NCBI GenBank assembly: GCA_023512835.1
Contig: CM042087.1
Location: 41,978,517-42,042,516, forward strand
Length of the DNA: 64,000 nt
Reading direction: 5' to 3'
Source of the DNA: Taxillus chinensis
Taxonomy: Eukaryota > Streptophyta > Magnoliopsida > Santalales > Loranthaceae
This document shows positions 26,461 to 39,376 of this stretch, one piece after another. Numbering within the stretch: position 1 is the first letter of the stretch; each line of letters opens with the position of its first letter. Position numbers and translations under genes: made by a program. The notes under the pieces were generated by a model. That model did no database searches. It was not told where the DNA came from and was given only the letters and a program-made list of their open reading frames with translations.

Positions 26461-26636
26461 CAAAATCTGTGAAGGTGTTTGAGTTATGTTGAAAGTTAAT
26501 ATATTTTTTACTTAGTTGTGATCATTTTTTTTAAAAAAATCAATCTGCATTTAGATTTAAATAACATCGTCATCTTACATCAAATAGATTTCAAATCTTA
26601 CAATTTCAATTGATCAATCAAATAACTGTACTTGTG

Positions 26637-26672
26637 TATATTATTGTTATTATTATTATTATTATTATTATA
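26637..26672. repeat. (TTA)n microsatellite
   Basis: About 12 TTA units with one imperfect unit at the left edge. Confidence 0.95.
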
Positions 26673-27299
26673 GGGAGGTGTGCTATCATGCGCATAGGGT
26701 GGCGGTGAGCTGTACAAGTGACCAAACCAATGGTACCAAAAGAAACACTCGATTATACACATTCCCAGTTGTCGAAACAATACAATATATCCAAAACCTG
26801 TTGCTTCTAACGTAAGTGTCAGGTTCAGATTTTCTGGTTACTCTTTCGATTCCAACTCACGAGACATAATATTTATTATTAAAAAAATTTTAAATTACCT
26901 TAAATAATAATTAAAATAAAATTTTATGTCATCACTTCACTGCCCCCCCCTCCCACCCCCCCCAAAAAGAATAAATAAATAACAAAGATGAAACAAAGAT
27001 TGAGACTGTGACTGGGAGTGGGAGTCTGGGAGGGGAGCCTCTTGGCGGCTGGCGCACGTTAAATTTGTCAATTGACAGCGAAACGTGTTGGGGTTTGCTT
27101 TCATTCATTTATACATTTAATTATTTATTAAAATATATAAACAAATAAAAAATTTTTTTTTTTTTTCGTTTTGTGTTGGAGAAGTTAAATTTAAATAAAT
27201 AAATAAAAAAAAAACACACACGTTAAATGAAACTTGTTGCTTTCCCATTTTGATCTGATTACAACGCCATAGATAGCCGATACAGGTTTGGTTTGGACG

Positions 27300-27429
27300 C
27301 CTTTGCCTTTAGAGTGCGAACACCTTAACACACTCCCTTGCGGTCCCATTTTTGTTTTCTTAGCACCCACCACCACACCACCACCATCATTCACCACCAC
27401 CACCACCACCACCGCCACTCCATAACAAT

Positions 27430-27483
<54 letters not shown>

Positions 27484-27501
27484 CACACACACACACACAC
27501 A

Positions 27502-27556
<55 letters not shown>

Positions 27557-28357
27557 CATTCATTTGACAATTTAATTACCGATAGAAACTATACGGTGTG
27601 TGTGTGTGTTGTTGCTGCTGCTGTTGTTGTTATCGGCGGCAGAGAACAACCGCTGCATCGAAAATTTTATTGCTCGCTCGGTTAAAAACACATAGAAAAA
27701 AAGCTGCATTACACTCGGTGAGTCGATTTGTGTGGCTTTGGTTTTTCTACTGCAGATTGCTTCTATCTTGGGCCAAGAATAATTTTGGGTATTCACTTTT
27801 CCTCCGACACCATCGTGCTGTTGCTGTTTCTGCTGCTTGTTATGTGTTGTGTGGATTAAAGAATCTCATTTGTGTCTCGATTTTTGGGTTATTCGATTCG
27901 TCCAGTATATATATGTGTGTGTGTGTGTTTCTATATTTACCCAGGATTAGATCTTATGCATAAAGCAAATCTTATCCAATGTGTGCGTACTAAAATTTAT
28001 TGCGATCCGTTTGATTCGGAGGCTGGAACTTTAGGCTTATTCCGATTTTATTTTATTTTATTTTATTTGTTTCCGAAAAGCATAAAGCAGAAGCTTGTAT
28101 GATATGCTTGGTTTGGGGTTAATTTAATTAATCTTCACATTTGCAATTTTTTGTTTGTTTGTTTGTTTGTTTTTTAATCCCTCGTGAGTGATGGATCATT
28201 TTAGTGTGGAGCGAGCCACCCTCTCCTTTCCTCTCCTCTCCTCTGTGTGTTTGTTGTTCGTTGCTCATACATGTTCTCGTCTCGTGTCCTCCCCAGTTCG
28301 TGTTGCGTTCCTGTAATTCATTGATTTGCTGGGTCTCGCCGCCGCGCGAAAGCCCAG
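27300..28357 (+). promoter_or_regulatory. Promoter and leader region of the filament-like protein gene
   Basis: The kilobase upstream of the ATG at 28358 has a (CAC)-rich patch, compound (CT)n(CA)n(CT)n(AT)n arrays and a (TG)n/(CTG)n patch. A T-rich stretch with (TTTG)n lies near 28146. Many plant leaders are CT-rich, and GA/CT arrays are binding sites for BPC/GAGA-type factors. I cannot place the transcription start or any 5'-UTR intron with confidence. Confidence 0.5.
27430..27556. repeat. Compound microsatellite (CT)n(CA)n(CT)n(AT)n
   Basis: (CT)n at about 27430-27482 is followed by (CA)n to about 27504, a second (CT)n to about 27536 and (AT)n to 27556. It lies about 0.8 kb upstream of the filament-like protein ATG. 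Confidence 0.96.
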
Positions 28358-31300
28358 ATGGATCGAAAGACTTGGCCATGGAAAAAGAAATCATCTGATA
28401 AGGCCGTGGCAGCTGATAAAGTAGCTGCTGCTGCTTCAGAGACTGCTGGGGCATCCTTGGGAGATCAGGTAATACATTATTCTACTATCATTGTCTGTCT
28501 CATGCATAGACTTGTAGTTCCTTGCTTTCTAATGTCTAAATCAATCACATTCTTAATGTCCGCCCTCCAATCTAGCTGACTAATCTATTTCTGGGTTTTT
28601 TTGTTTTAAATTAGCTTTACATCAAAGAGGACCAATATAACACATTTTTCACAAGTTATTGCTTAATCATATTGATGGACAAAAATTACTGCCTTATTAG
28701 TTTTTTCCTGCACTTTTGATCAGTTTGATGTTGGTTTACCCATTTCTTCTGTGGCTTACTTTGGCCAGGACAACTACAAAAAGCCCAACTATGTTCAAAT
28801 CTCCATAGAGGCATATTCACATCTGACAGGGCTGGAAGATCACGTGAAAACATTCGAAGACCAAGTTAAGACACTGGAGGATCAAATTAAGGATATGGAT
28901 GAAAAACTGTCAACTGCCCATTCTGAGATGACCACTAAGGATAACTTGGTGAAGCAACATGCCAAAGTTGCTGAAGAAGCTGTCTCTGGTACATTGATCG
29001 CCTTTTCCTTGTAAAACAAAATGAAATCCATGTAGTTCTGCCATAAGTACTTTTACTTCTGAACTCATTATCATTTCATTAGTTTTCTTGGAGATAAAAA
29101 CATGCACGATTATATACCCTTTAGAGTATTATAAAGCATTGCTCAACATAAATAAAAAATATATGATATCTTTGTTCTGGAAATTCTTAGAAAGGACTTT
29201 CTGTTTTGTCTAGGATGGGAGAAGGCTGATGAAGAAGCTTTGGCTTTGAAAAACCATCTAGAATCTGTCACACTTTTAAAACTTACTGCTGAAGATCGGG
29301 CATCACATTTGGATGGGGCTCTTAAAGAGTGCATGCGGCAGATACGGAACTTGAAGGAGGAACATGAGCAGAAATTGCATGAAGTTGTACTCACCAAAAG
29401 CAAGCATTTGGAGAATCTCAAACTTGAGCTTCAAACCAAAATAGGCAACTTGGAGCAAGAACTTCTTCATTCCAAAGCTGAAAATGCTGTCATATCAAGG
29501 TCATTGCAGGAACGTTGTAACATGCTTATTCAGATGAGCGAAGAAAAATCACAAGCTGAAGCAGATATTGAAGTTTTGAAGGGCAATATTGAATCATGTG
29601 AAAGAGAAATAAATTCACTCAAATATGAACTTCATCTTGCTTCCAAGGAACTTGAAATTCGTAACGAGGAAAATAAAATGAGTATAAAGTCTGCAGAGGT
29701 TGCCAGCAAGCAGCATTTGGAGGGTGTTAAGAAAATAACCAAGCTCGAAGCAGAGTGCCAAAGGTTGCGTGGCCTTGTGCGCAAGAAGTTACCTGGTCCT
29801 GCTGCATTGGCTCAAATGAAGCTAGAGGTGGAGAGTTTAGGCGGGGATTCCAGAGAAACACGAATAAAAAAGTCGCCTGGTAGGTCTCCACATGGATACA
29901 TGTCTCCTTTGCCTGACTTTTCCCTTGAAGATGTACAGAGATGTCATAAAGAGAATGAGATTCTCACCGAACGAATATTGGCAATGGAGGAAGAAACAAA
30001 GATGCTGAAAGAAGCTTTAGCCGCACGTAACGGTGAATTGCAGGCTTCAAGGAATATCTCTGCAAAGACAGCTAGCAGAATTCAAAGTTTGGAGATGCAA
30101 CTGCAAAATAATAAACAGCAAAAGGTTTCTCCAAAATCTATTGCTCAGACCCCAATCGAAGTTTATTCAAGTCAGAATGGCAGCAATCCACCAAGTTTGA
30201 CCTCCGTGTCTGAAGATGGCAATGATGATGGTGCAAGTTGCGGGGAGTCTTGGGCTATTACCTCGATCTCTGAGCTCTCCCAATTCAATAAGGAAAAGAA
30301 CATTGAAAAACCTAAAAAAGTTGTCAATGTAAACCATTTGGAATTCATGGATGATTTCCTGGAGATGGAGAAGTTAGCAAACTTGCCAAATGATTCAAAT
30401 GGTGGTATGACAGTTTCAAATATTTCAAATCCCGAAGAAGGTGAAAGTGAAACTCTGAATTATGATACTTCAGTAGAAAGTGGTACTGGAAAAGATCTTC
30501 TGGCTGAACCACCACATCAATTGGTTCCCCTGGCGATTCCGCTATCTTCTACTATGGACCCTTCAGCACCTATACAGCCATTGGAGAGGCTGCAGTCAAG
30601 AATCTCTATGGTATTTGAGTCCAAGGACACTGATTTGGCGAAAATTTTGGAGGATATAAAACGTATTGTGGAGGAAACACAATATAATTCGCAGCAACAG
30701 ACTGTGAATTGCGTTTTTAAGGAAATACACTGTCCTGATAGTACATGTGATAAGCAGGTTTGCCCTGAGGGTGATGAGGGGGCACCAGAAAAGGAGATTT
30801 CTTTGCAGGGCATTAAACAAGGGACAGAATCTCTGCATGTCATGAGCAAAGAACTGGCGATTGCCATTTCACACATTCATGACTTTTTACTGTTTTTGGA
30901 GAAAGAAGGTACGAAATTTCTGAGCACATCTCGTGATGGTGGATTGAAACAAAAGATTGAAGAGTTCTCAGCCACAACAAATAAAGTTTTGTGCTGTAAA
31001 ATGAGTCTAGTTGATTTTGTTCATGAACTTTCACATGTTTTGGCTGAAACCAGTGAACTTGGCTATAATGCTGTGGGATATAGGGGTAATGAAGTAGAAG
31101 CTAATGGTTTTGATTGTGTAGACAAAGTTGTTTTACCTGAAAATAAGGAAGTCTGGGATTTGGTGGGGGAGAGAGATGCCGAAGGTGTTCAGCATATTTC
31201 TGATTCCACTTCTGACCCTGGGGTGCCCCATAGTGATTTAGTGATTGGTTCCAAATCAAGTGGCACATTATGCCAATGCTCGTTTGAGGAAGTTGAACAA

Positions 31301-33032
31301 ATAAAGTCAGAGAAAGAAAAATTGCTGTTGGATCTGAAGAGATGTACTGAAGATCTGGAGTGCACAAAATCTGAGTTACAGGAAAAGGGGCAGCTTCTTG
31401 TTGATGTTAAGTCACAGTTGGCATCTGCTCAGAAGACAAATAGCCTAGCAGAGACACAACTTAAATGTATGGCAGAGTCATACAAGTCACTGGAAAATCG
31501 AGCGGAGGAGTTAGAGACAGAAGTGAATCTTCTTAGAGTTAAAACAGAAAATTTGGAGAATGAGCTTCAAGAGGAAAAAAAGTGTCATCAAAATGCTTTG
31601 GAAAAGTGGGAGAATCTTCAAGAGAAATTAAAAAGGTCAGTATTTATAATTTTCTGTTCATATTGGGTTAATGCTTGAATTTTCTGTAAAATTAGAGGGC
31701 TTCATCCCATCTTATAACTTTTTTGGCTTGGCTAGTGGTTCGGTCCTGTTAACTAAGACATGCTGAAATTCTCATTCGTAACTTTCTGCCTTAGAATTTT
31801 TAATGTTTTATGATTGTTATATCATCCCTAATTCTTGCATGCACTGTTTTTGCAAGGAATGAGAGCTGTGCAGATGCTAATCTAGACCCCAAAACCAAGC
31901 AGGTAAAAGAATGAAATTATGAAATGCTTATGTCGCTCAAATTAGAGTTTCCTAAACTGGCTTTTGATTTCCTTGTATACCCAAACATGCATACATGTGA
32001 AAGTTATAATGTTGGCTAGAGAAAATGAACTGGGCCTGAGAATCGCAATTGAGTGTGCTCTTACATGGCATGCAATGTGTGGGTTTTATACATTTTCAGG
32101 ACGATGTGCCAAATTATAGCGTGTTGAATCTAGATTATGACGCTCTGGAATGTTCTTTTTCTGTTGATGGCATGACTTATTGTTTCGATTGCCATTTAAA
32201 ATGTTGCTCGTTTTTTTTTTTTAAATTGTAAGTTGGATACCATTGTTAAGACCAGAGTATTAGGTTGCATCCGGTTGCTCCTTTGTAAAATGAATGTGTA
32301 CTTTTGGACTGCATGTTGCAATTTCTGACACTTTTTGCATGTATTTGTCTGCCAACATAGTCTGTGTGCGTAATTAAGACATGTTCTTTTATGTTAGTTC
32401 TGTCTGCAGAATGCCGTGCACCTATATTTCACAATTCACATTCCCATTTTTTGGACACTTGGCGAAAATCCCCATATGCAGTGTTCAGATAGCTTGTTCA
32501 GTTGTATGTTCTTCTGCTCAAAATTCATTAAAACAGAGTTAACTAAAATTTGGAACTGTTTTTGTCATCACAGGACATAGAGTTGGCAGCAGCCACAGAG
32601 AAGCTGGCAGAGTGTCAAGAGACTATCTTCCTTCTTGGCAAGCAGTTGAATGCTCTATGTCCTCAGAGAGAAGCGGCAGTTGGTTCTTACAGTGAAAGAA
32701 GTCAAAGAGGTGAAAACATCCCTGAGGACGGAGCAGCTGCTGGCAACCTGAACTTGGAAGACCTCCATCAAATTGAGAGGACAAATTCTGCTGCTTCTGC
32801 TAATGTTGAAAGGGTTGGTAATGAATCTCCACTGGACCATTACAATGCCCCATCTAGCATGCCGGAAACTAACTCAAACGTAGTCTTGAGATCAACAGTC
32901 AGTCCCCAGCGCTCCCAAAAGGATCGGCCTCTCATGCCAAGCCTCTCTTCTTCTTCATCCTGTCCAACACCAGAGAAACATTCCCGAAGCTTCAGCAGAT
33001 TCTTTTCCCCAAAGGGAAGGAGCAGCCATTAG
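28358..33032 (+). CDS. Filament-like plant protein (FPP family), 1085 residues, five exons
   Basis: Exons are 28358-28468, 28769-28988, 29214-31635, 31857-31902 and 32574-33032. All introns are GT-AG, with phases 0, 1, 2 and 0, and the joined frame is open for 1085 codons. The N-terminus MDRKTWPWKKKSSDK, the YVQIS..AYSHLTGLEDQV segment, the DRASHLDGALKECMRQIRNL block, RLRGLVRKKLPGPAALAQMK and the LAECQETIFLLGKQL block are hallmarks of plant FPPs. Long coiled coils occupy about residues 50-290 and 800-920. They are separated by a less ordered acidic middle, and a Ser-rich tail ends in SRFFSPKGRSSH. FPP proteins are long coiled-coil proteins. Some partner with MAF1/WIP-type nuclear-envelope proteins or influence microtubules and xylem patterning. 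The exact role here is not shown. Length fits the family (about 1000-1100). The start codon gives the conserved MDR..WPWKKK beginning. Exon 4 is only 46 nt. Confidence 0.93.
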
Positions 33033-33500
33033 GCTTGCTGCTGTGTTTCCATTATCAAGAATCAGTAAAGACGAAGCTCCAGGTTTGAGTAAATGGCATT
33101 TTCAACCAGCCTCTGGGAACATATTCTTCCTAGTTTTTAAACTGTTATTTTCACTCCTGCTTTGAAGTCATTTTGCCAAGGGATGGGATGATGTTTTATG
33201 GTCAAAAGATTTCAGGGAAACAAAGCCGTGTATTAGAGATTGAAGTTAGGCGTGGTGTTGTCCTTTTCTCTGTTTCATTTTGCCTCTTTGTTAGAGATGG
33301 GTGTATATGTCCTGTTGATTGTGTTTATTCTCCTTCTGCTATTCTTAATTCAGTACATTAATGTGACAGAACTTCTTGTAGAATATACAGAAACTTTATA
33401 TTTTGTATGCGTTCTGTTGTTTCGTTGCCCTTTTTTTTTTTTTTTGGAAAGCATGTTTCGCAGCATATTGAGAGACTCATTGTAAACTTAAATGAAAAAT
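33033..33500 (+). other. Probable 3' untranslated region of the filament-like protein gene
   Basis: Directly after the stop codon the sequence becomes T-rich with no open frame of note. I could not identify a unique polyadenylation signal, so the boundary is approximate. Confidence 0.4.
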
Positions 33501-33911
33501 ACTAATGATTTGTTTGTGCCAATGAACACGTAAAAGCCTTTAATATAGTAGGTACACGCTCTGTTTCATCCAATCATGATCCATTCACATAGAGGTGCGT
33601 AAAACTTTCTGTTGTTAAAACAATACAAATTTAAAAGTAATTTCATATAGAAGAGTCAAAAAGAAAATGACACCGTAGTAAAAAAACAAAAACCTTCAAT
33701 ATGCAAGAGCCGGATTCGTGCCACCAAGAGAAAAGAAGAATATATAAATCCTTAGCTAGAGCATCTCTAATTTCACTAACTACTCTCTCCAACTGGCTCT
33801 CGAAAATGCTAATGGCCGCGGGCATCAATTACATCCACCGCAATGGCCTCGACCTGAAATTTGTGCATATTGCCCAACAACATAAATTACATAATGTTAC
33901 TTGGCCTTTAT

Positions 33912-33912
33912 A

Positions 33913-33979
<67 letters not shown>
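33912..33979. repeat. (TG)n(TA)n compound microsatellite
   Basis: A (TG)n run of about 9 units passes into a (TA)n run of about 25 units. Confidence 0.96.
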
Positions 33980-33981
<2 letters not shown>

Positions 33982-34204
33982 AATTGTAATTTCTAAACTT
34001 GTTGCTTCATGTATGCCAATACCAGTGGAATAGTCTTCATCTTACACTGGCCTGCCCTGGGCTTTTGCAGCCCAAGACGATTGATTGAGGCTCCTAATTT
34101 ATGGGATCCCCCCAAAAAAATATATTAGGATAATTCGGTCTCCCACGTCTCACTCATACCTTTTTGGAGTCGCATTCGTCCGCCTCACCTTATGCAAATC
34201 TTAT

Positions 34205-34795
34205 TGCCGAGTCAGCCCTCCCTCCGCCGAGTTTGCCTCCGACAACTCCAGTCTCCTAGGCGGCCAGATCCCAGATGGCCAGACTCACTGTCGAGTTCCC
34301 CTCTCCCTCTGGCCCTCCTTCTACCGAGTCTGCCTCCAGCAACTCCACAGTCTCCTAGGTGGCCAGATCCCAGACGGCTAGAGTCACTATTGAGTTTCCC
34401 TCTCCCTCTGGCCCTCCTTCCATCGAGTCTGCCTCTGGCAACTCCCTAGTCCGTCAGGCGGCCAGATCCCAGATGGCCAAACTCACCGCCGAGTCCCCCT
34501 CTCCCTCTGGCCCTCCTTCCACTGAGTCTGCCTCCGGTAACTCCACAGTCTCCTAGGCGGCCAGATCCCAGACGGCTGGACTCACCACTGAGTCCCCCTC
34601 TCCCTCTGGCCCTCCCTCCACCGAGTTTGCCTCTGGCAACTCTCCAGTCCCCGAGCGGCCTGGGCAGCCAGATCACATACGGATAGACTCCCAGACCCAG
34701 TGACCCAGACGGCTAGTCCCCCTCTAGCCCTCCCTCCGCCGAGTCTGCCTCCGGCATTCTGGCAACTGCTCAGACGGGCGGCCAGATCCCAGACT
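34205..34795. repeat. GC-rich 99-bp minisatellite, about six units
   Basis: The word ctctccctctggccctcc recurs at 34301, 34400, 34499 and 34598, giving an exact 99-bp period. Partial or diverged units flank these on both sides (from about 34205 and to about 34795). Each unit also contains a gcggccagatcccagayggc block and a cgagtctgcctccggcaactcc block. Because 99 is a multiple of three, one frame stays open across several units, with Ser/Pro-rich peptide repeats of 33 residues. A stop in some units and the lack of any recognised domain argue against a gene. Confidence 0.92.
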
Positions 34796-34799
34796 CCGC

Positions 34800-37700
34800 A
34801 TAGTTTGGTAATGCTGTATTTAGAAAAGTTTAGTTGTATTGAAAAAATAAGAAAATGAGAGTATATAATTTAACCTGATCTTGCATTATAATTAATTTTG
34901 CAGATCAAATTTATTGTATTGTAACATGAACATATTACTCTTATGTGTGTGTCTATAAGCTTGTTATTAAGAAAAAATTTGTTCGCAAATGAAGGGTTAT
35001 TTAAACTTTAATATACAAATCACCCTTAGACAATTACCAATCCTTTTGGCCATAAGTTTCCTCCTATGGCTCTGATGTACACAGTACACTGGAGTTCATT
35101 ATCAGATATACTTTCTTTGAGTGAATGAGAGTTTTGAATAAATAAATTTAAGAAATCACTGCAACATGTTAAACGTGTATGTATCTTATACACTACTATT
35201 TAGGTGAACTACCCATTTGGTGTAGTTTGTTTTTTTTTCAAAAATTTCACTTCCCCCAATAGCATTATCCTCTTTTTTTTTTTTGGGTGTTTTCCTTTTC
35301 CCCAAAATTACTCATTTTGCATGTGCGGAGGGCCGGAGGCGTATATAGGTAGGGCGTCAGAGAGTTTTTAACCCCAATAATTGAACGTGAAATATACTTG
35401 ACTATCTCTTATTTTCTCCTTATGGTATGTATGGAATCACAATCAGTCAATCACGTAGCTGCCTAAAGGCATCGGTACGGAATTGTGGTGGTGTATGGTG
35501 TCTACTGTGGATATGGACCGGTAGGCAAAGGTGCACGTACAGTCGTCTTTGGGCCCATTATGTAAAATACTATATATATATATATATTAGCAGGCAGCAG
35601 CGCATTGATGTAGCATGTTAAAAATGTTTATAAATTAATGTTGTTTTCCACAGTTTGCACTTTGCATTTTGGTTGTCGAGGCCTACGTGCTCCACGCATT
35701 TTGTCAAATCTCTTAGCTGCAAACAATTAATGCATCACACCCGAAATCGATTTTAAAGTTACTATATTATAGCAGAAAATTGATATCCTGCCTAGAAAGG
35801 TAAGGAAGAAAAAAATGATATATAGCCAAGAAAGGAGGGTAGCTGCTGCAGGTGGCCGGGGGCTAATTCGAGTCGATCGCGTGATGTGTCCTGAAAATGA
35901 GGCCGTCTAGGCGGCCTCAGACAGGCCCACCGCACATGACCCTGCCCCGTAGGAGGTTGACGGGGTCTAGTGTGGGGATGGAAATCACGTGATCCAAGAA
36001 CCAGAAAGAAGCAAAAGCGCGCAATATAGTGGTGCATCAGGATGACAGTATCAGTATATACATACACGAGGAGGATCGGAGGAGGGCCTACAGATGCAAT
36101 ATATTAATGCTTTTTCGTTTATATGGGACATCACATCACATCACATATCATGAATGATATGAGAATCCAAATTAGCGGTTCTTCTGCCCCAACCAACCCA
36201 ACCAGGCGGTTAAAAAACTTACGGACGCGGTCATTCATCACACAGCCTCTGCGTCTTTGTCTGCGATAATAACTAATTAATGGGCTGTGGATATCCATAG
36301 CTTTTCCTTGTCTGTGCTTGTCTTTGTTGCAACTACGTTTCCTGTATATTGATGGTCCCAGTTGGGCAACCAAAAAAAACAAAAAACAACAACAAAGGGC
36401 CCAGTTTTTGAATGCTTTCTGGAAGCTGCAGCCTGCACACAAAACAAAATGGTTCCCCTAATCTTCACTGTCTGGCAGTTGGTTTGCTTCTTATAATTAG
36501 CTAGCTTCGTAATTTACCCAACACATCCCAATTATAACTTGACTTAACTTCACTGCTATTGCTAGCGAGTAGCAGTTAGCTAGCATCCCGCATGCACAGA
36601 GAAGAAGAAAAGCAGTACAGAATCGTGTAGTTGCCCGTCATATAACTTGACTAAAGTGAACCTAATATTGCTATTGCTAGCAATATATGTGGTTTATAAT
36701 ATAGCTAGGCTGGCGGTTGAGCCTCTATATGTCAATGTCTTTGAACAATGGTATTGTGTCTTGTCATCCCACGTCACATTTGACACTCTCTCGGCGTTAA
36801 TTTATTAGATATCTTGCTGTGGCGGCTTCAAATAACATTGAAGACCACTACCTCTGTTATTGCCACTGTAGATCAACACAAACCTTATTACAAGTCCGCG
36901 GGTGTCTCCTGACAACTCTGTTAAATAGATTGCCATATTTACAAGAATGGGTATATAAATTATTAGAACTAATTCATGATAAATCGACCTAGCTAGTGAT
37001 ACCTCTGTTGAAACATACTTCACACAGTTGAAATCACTATGGCATGAGTTAGCTTCATTTTCATCTGTTCCACATCGCACATGCGGTGCCCTGATCAAGT
37101 AATTAATTAATGAACAAGGTAGATAGTCATACGATATCTTCTTGGGTTGAATGATACATTCTCATCTGCCAGTGGAAACATTCAATTGAATCACTCTGTG
37201 CTGCCCAGTGGTAACATGATTTTCTAAGAAGAAAGGTAACTATATATGCATCACAAATCACCATCATGTCCATGAAGGGATTTACACAAGGGCCAGGGAA
37301 TTTTGGAACAAAGGGTTCTAATTCACACAACACTGGTACGTAGTTCACAATTAATGTCACAGGCACAGTCCCAATCGTTAACGTTTTCAGAATTCTTCTT
37401 ACTCCAAGGGCTCTTCTTTTAAATCCCAGACTTTTAATTTCAACGATCTACTAACCCATAATGACATACGAATTAAGACCATTTTGTACCTGCGGTGAAA
37501 ACTTAAGATAATTTACTGACCAATGCTACTGACAGAATGTGCTACCCACTGAGTGTTGGCTGATCCTCCACCACAACAAAAGTTAGATAAAAAAACTGGG
37601 AAAATAAATGTGCTATCATTTTGTAGGTACACGCTACAGTGATCACTCACACGCTATTTTCGTCGTGTGACTTCTTATCTCCTACTATTTTCTTAAATCC

Positions 37701-39345
37701 AACTCTCATATGCCCTGCTTCTCTACGAGACCATGTTATTTTGTGGGTTTCCTCCCATCTTTTATTCTATTAACTTATTTAACTGAGCATCGATACGACA
37801 ATGAGTAGTAAGAAAGTAAATTTTTTATCTAGCTGACACAAGGTTTATCACTTTCGACACTAACACTACAATAAATTTTTTTTACAAAGTTAGAACTAGA
37901 TCCGACAAATTCAAGTTTAAGTGTTCTAAAAAACCTTAGATTTAAATCTGAAAAACAAATAATGAATAGAAACAAAGAAAAAACCAAAATTTAAATATCG
38001 AAAACAAAAAGCATTAAAAAGCAAAAAAAAAAAAACGTATAGAAAACATGAGGGTGCATGGGAGATAGAGGTGATACAAAACTAATTAATTTGGATATCT
38101 TAGAAATCCATAACCTATACTTATGTTAGCATATGTTAGAAATCTATATCGACTTCAACCTTATGATTTAAAATATATTTTAAAATTATACGAGCTAATA
38201 TCTTAAAAATCTAAAGTGAAAGATAATTTGACATGTAAGCAGATTATGTGTCTTGACCTTATCCAACAAATGTTATTAGAGTTTGATTGTTCCTGTAAGA
38301 TATTACATAATGTTTAAAGTTTTTTAACAGAATATGATCAAAAAGTATTGTCCCAATAAATATAGTGATATTTGAATAGAAAGATATCCCTAGAATATCA
38401 AATTAATATAATCTTTTTTCAAGATGTCAGATTAAGATGGGAAGCTGCAAGAAAAATTCCAAAGTTAACATTTCCATTGCAACCTAATTCTATAGGTATG
38501 TTTAGGCCTATTAAGTGTGATAAAATTCATGAAATAATTTGTCCTACAGAGAAGTTAAAATTGTGTGAACCCAATAGTTTTATATTTGAGATAAAAAAAA
38601 TCTTTTTTTAAAGTTGTCTAATGATTTTATAACATTTTACTCTTTATGAAATTATTTTAAAAAATAAATAAAACATTTTCTAAAATGTTATAATATAATC
38701 AAACAGTGAATAATTGAAAAACATAATCTAATTTTTTTAAATGTAACTTATTTTTCGCAGAACAAACGCAATTCTAATTTGGAACGAACATATGGTCATA
38801 TTGTTGATGTGTTACCTCAAATTTATTTTATTATTCTTACATGTTTGATTAATTTAGGTTATTAATAATTTGAATTTATTTAAATAATAGAATTAATTTA
38901 TCCCACATGGCCAACTATTACCCGCCAACAGTCTGGGAAAAAAATTCCCCAAAAACGTTGTCTGAGGGGATCACTACTTTAATAAAGAAACTTTGCCTAA
39001 ATAATGTTAGGTTAAATCCAAGTACTTGTTGGGTATGTCATTATTTTCTTTACCCCCAACCTTTACATTTGATGTTTTCTATTAGAGGGATGATACGAAT
39101 ATATATGCTTTTGCGTAGGTTTTTCGAGCATATTTGATGTATAATATTTTTTTATTTGAACAAATTATGAGTAGAGTCTAATCAAATCATTAACTAAGAA
39201 AATAATGACATGTAAGTGTAAGCGGAAAAATCTAGACAAAAAACTTACATAAAAAATTTAGTTAATTTATTGATGTACTATTAATGTATAGAAAATTCTA
39301 CTGGCACGTATGCATCGTCAGCATGTGGCAAGCCAAATCTTTGTA

Positions 39346-39376
<31 letters not shown>

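Noticed and set aside
27191..27685. Frames of 115-122 residues across the (CT)n/(CA)n arrays
   Set aside because: They are simple-sequence translations (SLSL, RERE, HTHT) without independent support.
33740..33770. gagcatctctaatttcac, resembling the gagcatctcca ends of the kinase-carrying element
   Set aside because: No partner inverted end was found nearby, so it may be chance or a solitary decayed end.
38372..38611. 79-residue frame with a non-random looking peptide
   Set aside because: It is short, isolated, AT-rich, and matches no family I know.
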